A stretch of 64,000 bases of DNA from Verrucomicrobiota bacterium. GTDB taxonomy: Bacteria > Verrucomicrobiota > Lentisphaeria > JABSQK01 > JAJFLO01. This document shows, in pieces, positions 61,237 through 64,000 of the stretch. The stretch spans positions 1-64,000 of the forward strand of contig JAJFLQ010000021.1 in the NCBI GenBank assembly GCA_021772615.1, given 5' to 3'. The notes beneath the pieces were generated by a model. The model saw only the letters and a program-made list of their open reading frames with translations. It did not search any database and was not told where the DNA came from. Numbering within the stretch: the stretch's first letter is position 1; each line of letters begins with the position of its first letter. A program made the position numbers and the translations under genes.

Positions 61237-61384
61237 TCTCCGGCAAAAATCTCCGGCGTGGAGCGTTGTGGCGCGGAAATTGCGACGTATGTTCGCCGTG
61301 AATATTCGATGCGGGCGACCGAGATGCGCGATATCGAGCGTCGATGGTGATTAATTGGGAAAAATAGCAGGAGGCGAGGCTGAT

Positions 61385-61786
61385 ATGGGTGAAAAATTGA
61401 AGATCTTATTTGTGGACGACGAGAAGAGCATTCGTGAAATTTTTCACACTGCATTTCAGGATGATTATGACGTCTATCTTGCAGCCGATGGTGACGAGGC
61501 GCTGAAGATGAAGTCGGAAAATGGTATCAAGCTGATCTACACAGACTTGCAAATGCCGAATATGAACGGGCTCGAACTCTGTCGGAAAATACGTGAACAC
61601 GACACGATCTCCGTTATCTGTGCCGTGACCGGATTCAGCAAACTGTTCGAATTGCAGGAATGCCGCGAGTACGGTTTCGATGATTATTTCAAGAAGCCGG
61701 TAGACCTCGAAGAGATCTCCCGGTCTATTGCCGAAGCAGGGGCGAAATTCAACCGCTGGTTTCGTCACCGCGCCTGCGCGCTGTGA
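61385..61786 (+). CDS. Stand-alone response-regulator receiver protein
   Basis: Codes for 133 aa from ATG 61385, with AGGAGG at 61369-61374 ten bases upstream; an in-frame ATG at 61355 is less well supported. It is a single CheY-like receiver: VDDE (10-13), phospho-acceptor Asp54 in IYTDLQMPN and Lys in FKKPVD. A short Arg-rich C-terminal tail follows. It lies just after the second receiver-Ser/Thr kinase gene and may be its partner in a phospho-relay, or a substrate. Confidence 0.93.
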   Translation: MGEKLKILFVDDEKSIREIFHTAFQDDYDVYLAADGDEALKMKSENGIKLIYTDLQMPNMNGLELCRKIREHDTISVICAVTGFSKLFELQECREYGFDDYFKKPVDLEEISRSIAEAGAKFNRWFRHRACAL

Positions 61787-61858
61787 TCCCCGGAAGATCA
61801 CGTTTTCCTTGTATACCTTGTGCCGTTGTCCCCAAGTCAAAATGGAACTGTTTGGATT

Positions 61859-62995
61859 TCACAGGTACCGTCGCTCAACACGGTTGCCGATCGAACAAAT
61901 GATATCGTATGATATCGTTCCTTTGGCTGCTGCCCAGTCTGCAATCGTAGTCGCGCCGCCGAGGCACGTGGCCTCATCCCCGACCGTCGCCTCCGGGCAC
62001 GGCGAGAGGTCCACTGTCGTATAATCCATCGATATTCTGCCCAGGATCGGACATAGACAGTTTCGTATCTGGATCTTGCCGCTGTTCGAGAGGGCAAGCG
62101 GCAGGCCGTCGGCATAACCAATCGAAATTGTCCCCACGCGCGTCGGCGCCTTCAGGATGCACGATTGCCCGTAGCCGATGGACGAACCTGCCGAAAGATC
62201 GCGGATCGCGATCAACCGTGTTTTCAGACTCAGCGCGGCTTCCAGCGCCAGCGCCTGGTGCCCGCGGATGTCAAATGCTCCGTAGAGATTGATGCCCGTA
62301 CGGACGAGATTAAAGGGCGCCGTGAATGACGTGTCGATATTATTGACACCGTCGCTGTTGGCAATGTGGATGGTATCGAAGATGATGTTACTGCGCGCCA
62401 GCCTGCCGATCAGTTCTTTGAACAGCCGAATCTGATGCAGCGAAAACGACCTGTCGTCGTACGCGACAGGGAAGTGTGAATAAATCCCGTTGCAACGCAG
62501 ACCTTTCATGTTCATGGTGCGCCGGATCACCTTCTCAGCATCGTGGCAGGGGATCCCCAATCTGCCCATTCCGGTGTCGACGAGAAAGTGGCACGTTGCG
62601 ATCGTATTCTGCCGCAGTGCCTCGCGATTCAATTGCTCGGCAACAGCGAACGTGCCAATCGGCGCGATGATACCGTGTTCCACGACGGCAGGCACTTCTT
62701 CTTCCAGCAGTTCGCCCAGGATATGTACGGGTAGTCCCAGGCCGTTTATTGCCAGAGCCTCCCTGACCTCGGCAACGCCGAAGCAGCTGACACCCGCATC
62801 CTTGAGGCACATTGCGATGTCCGCAACACCAAGACCGTAGGCATTGGCCTTCATGACGGCCATTACGCGACACGGGTGGACGTGCCGGGCAACCGTAGCA
62901 TAATTCGACCGTATCGCGCGGAGGTCGATATCAAGCCATACGCGGGATCGCGGCGTCCCGGCGTTGTCGCGCGGATTACCGTTCGTGCAGGTCAC
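61859..62995 (-). CDS. alr: Alanine racemase
   Basis: A PLP-dependent enzyme of 378 aa that interconverts L- and D-alanine for peptidoglycan. The PLP Lys lies in VMAVMKANAYGLG near residue 47, and the catalytic Tyr is in SSIGYGQ; GRISMDYT and IGYADGLP are further family motifs. The start is set to the GTG at 62995 because it overlaps the nth stop codon (GTGA), a translational-coupling arrangement, and gives the family N-terminus RVWLDIDLRAIRSN; an ATG at 63085 lies inside nth. Its 3' end faces the receiver gene at 61385-61786. Confidence 0.94.
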   Translation of the reverse strand: MTCTNGNPRDNAGTPRSRVWLDIDLRAIRSNYATVARHVHPCRVMAVMKANAYGLGVADIAMCLKDAGVSCFGVAEVREALAINGLGLPVHILGELLEEEVPAVVEHGIIAPIGTFAVAEQLNREALRQNTIATCHFLVDTGMGRLGIPCHDAEKVIRRTMNMKGLRCNGIYSHFPVAYDDRSFSLHQIRLFKELIGRLARSNIIFDTIHIANSDGVNNIDTSFTAPFNLVRTGINLYGAFDIRGHQALALEAALSLKTRLIAIRDLSAGSSIGYGQSCILKAPTRVGTISIGYADGLPLALSNSGKIQIRNCLCPILGRISMDYTTVDLSPCPEATVGDEATCLGGATTIADWAAAKGTISYDIICSIGNRVERRYL

Positions 62996-63675
62996 TGGGT
63001 CGCCGTCACGTTCGTAGATTTGGCAGGATAGTTGCAGCATTTCCAGACCGTGCATTGTTCGCACAACGGCCGGCGTGCCTTGCACGTATAGCGGCCGTGC
63101 AGAATAAGATAGTGATGCGCCGCCTGCAGATGCTTTTCGGGTATTTTCTTCACGAGAATCTTTTCGATCGCTTCCGGCGTTTTTGCCGCGGCCAGGCCGA
63201 TCCGGTTTGCCACTCGAAATATGTGTGTGTCCACCGCCAGGGTCGGCTGGTTAAAGACCACATTCAGAATGACATTCGCGGTTTTTCGGCCGACTCCGGG
63301 AAGCGATTGCAGGTCTTCGCGGTTCGCAGGGATACGGTCATCGAACGTTTCCTGCAGCTTGGCGCACAACCCGATAATCGCTTTGGCTTTGTTCCGAAAC
63401 AACCCGATAGATTTGATGTACTCCCGGAGCCCGGCCTCGCCGAGTTCGAGATAGTCCGTGGTGGTTCGGCATCGTTGCCATAGCGGGCCGGTCACTTTGT
63501 TCACTGAGACATCGGTGGCCTGGGCCGAAAGCACCACCGCGATCGTGAGGTCCAGCGGGGTTTTCCAGTTGAGTTCGGATCGTGGTTCGATGGTTTGTGA
63601 AAGCGTGTCGAAAAACGCAGCAATCGCACGTTGCGTCATCAGTCGTGTTTTGGGAAGTGGGGATGCGTTCGCCAT
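62992..63675 (-). CDS. nth: Endonuclease III (DNA glycosylase/AP lyase)
   Basis: Codes for 227 aa, typical of Nth. Helix-hairpin-helix LPGVGRKTANVIL with the catalytic Lys is followed by the catalytic Asp in AVDTHIFRVANRIG. Four cysteines near the C-terminus (C-X6-C-X2-C-X5-C, from CKARRPLCEQC) ligate the [4Fe-4S] cluster. It removes oxidised pyrimidines and nicks abasic sites in base-excision repair. Its stop codon overlaps the alr start. The ATG at 63675 gives about 15 residues more than E. coli Nth at the N-terminus. Confidence 0.96.
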   Translation of the reverse strand: MANASPLPKTRLMTQRAIAAFFDTLSQTIEPRSELNWKTPLDLTIAVVLSAQATDVSVNKVTGPLWQRCRTTTDYLELGEAGLREYIKSIGLFRNKAKAIIGLCAKLQETFDDRIPANREDLQSLPGVGRKTANVILNVVFNQPTLAVDTHIFRVANRIGLAAAKTPEAIEKILVKKIPEKHLQAAHHYLILHGRYTCKARRPLCEQCTVWKCCNYPAKSTNVTATQ

Positions 63676-64000
63676 GGGCTACTATTCGTCGTGCAGCCGG
63701 CCTTTTCCAGATGTCCGGTAGGTGAAAGTTTGACAAAGCTGTGATTGCTTGGTAATTAATGCCTGAACGGTAACACCGGTAGCATAGACCACCATAGTGC
63801 GGGTTTTGTGCAATCGGAGCGCGCTTTACTCAGACCCCGCATGGCGGTGGTCCAGGCTGCTTCGCCGATCGCGATGTTTCGGAGTTTTTGTTCAGGCACC
63901 GCGTCAAGAACATGTAGCCGCGGCTCCGTGAACCGTGCGTCTCGATTGCAGAGAAAATACCGCACGTTTCACTGAGCCGTGCCGACACAACCGGGGCACG
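63676..64000. other. 325-bp window end without a supported gene
   Basis: The region upstream of nth carries only a short minus-strand frame (63756-63965, GTG start, 69 codons) with no recognisable motif, no ribosome binding site and a composition like a chance frame. No tRNA or repeat was found. The segment may hold the nth-alr promoter or the start of a gene outside the window. Confidence 0.4.

Noticed and set aside
63756..63965. 69-aa minus-strand frame at the window end
   Set aside because: GTG start with an in-frame stop just before, no motif and no ribosome binding site; probably a chance frame.

Overview
The window looks like a chromosomal segment of a Gram-negative bacterium with an outer membrane: it has a TonB-dependent receptor, an RND pump with adaptor, TRAP and pseudopilin genes, and a PEP-CTERM protein. 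Several Hanks-type kinases (two fused to receiver domains), a prepilin leader with Arg before the F-S-L-V-E core, and a triple-SPFH/P-type ATPase operon point to the PVC group, perhaps Kiritimatiellota or Lentisphaerota. That placement is inference from gene content only. No phage, insertion sequence or CRISPR array was seen.

Layout. 1-2.1 kb: tRNA-Glu, a protein with a degenerate P-loop, and radC. 2.7-9.8 kb: ilvB-ilvN, map, then the alpha-operon ribosomal block rpmJ-rpsM-rpsK-rpsD-rpoA-rplQ, in which L17 carries a long acidic tail. 9.9-13.8 kb: a TRAP importer with a TatT-type lipoprotein. 13.8-21.3 kb: a response regulator, a TMTC-like membrane/TPR protein, a small pseudopilin group and a site-2 protease. 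21.4-24.8 kb (minus): argJ, argC, rpsI, rplM. 25.0-34.9 kb (plus): a tightly packed operon of rnr, three SPFH-domain membrane proteins, a CPC-type P1B ATPase and a UbiB/AarF-like kinase. 35.0-39.4 kb (minus): RND transporter and adaptor.

39.6-52.5 kb is a surface-polysaccharide region (four glycosyltransferases, an AsnB-type amidotransferase, a PEP-CTERM protein) with a signalling island inside it. The island holds a Ser/Thr kinase with a cyclic-nucleotide-binding domain, divergent from a receiver-kinase fusion that is followed after 2 bp by a TIR-SLOG protein. 52.6-58.7 kb (minus): TonB receptor, solute-binding protein, membrane histidine kinase and receiver-histidine kinase, apparently one sensory unit. 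59-64 kb: a DUF1573 protein, a second receiver-Ser/Thr kinase fusion, a stand-alone receiver, alr and nth.

Two loci stand out as possible undescribed systems. The first is the REC-kinase/TIR-SLOG pair (46.7-50.1 kb), which looks like a phospho-controlled nucleotide-sensing TIR effector. The second is the triple SPFH/P1B-ATPase operon (27.2-33.2 kb), which suggests a metal pump embedded in an SPFH membrane microdomain. Functions were assigned by reading motifs; no database search was possible.
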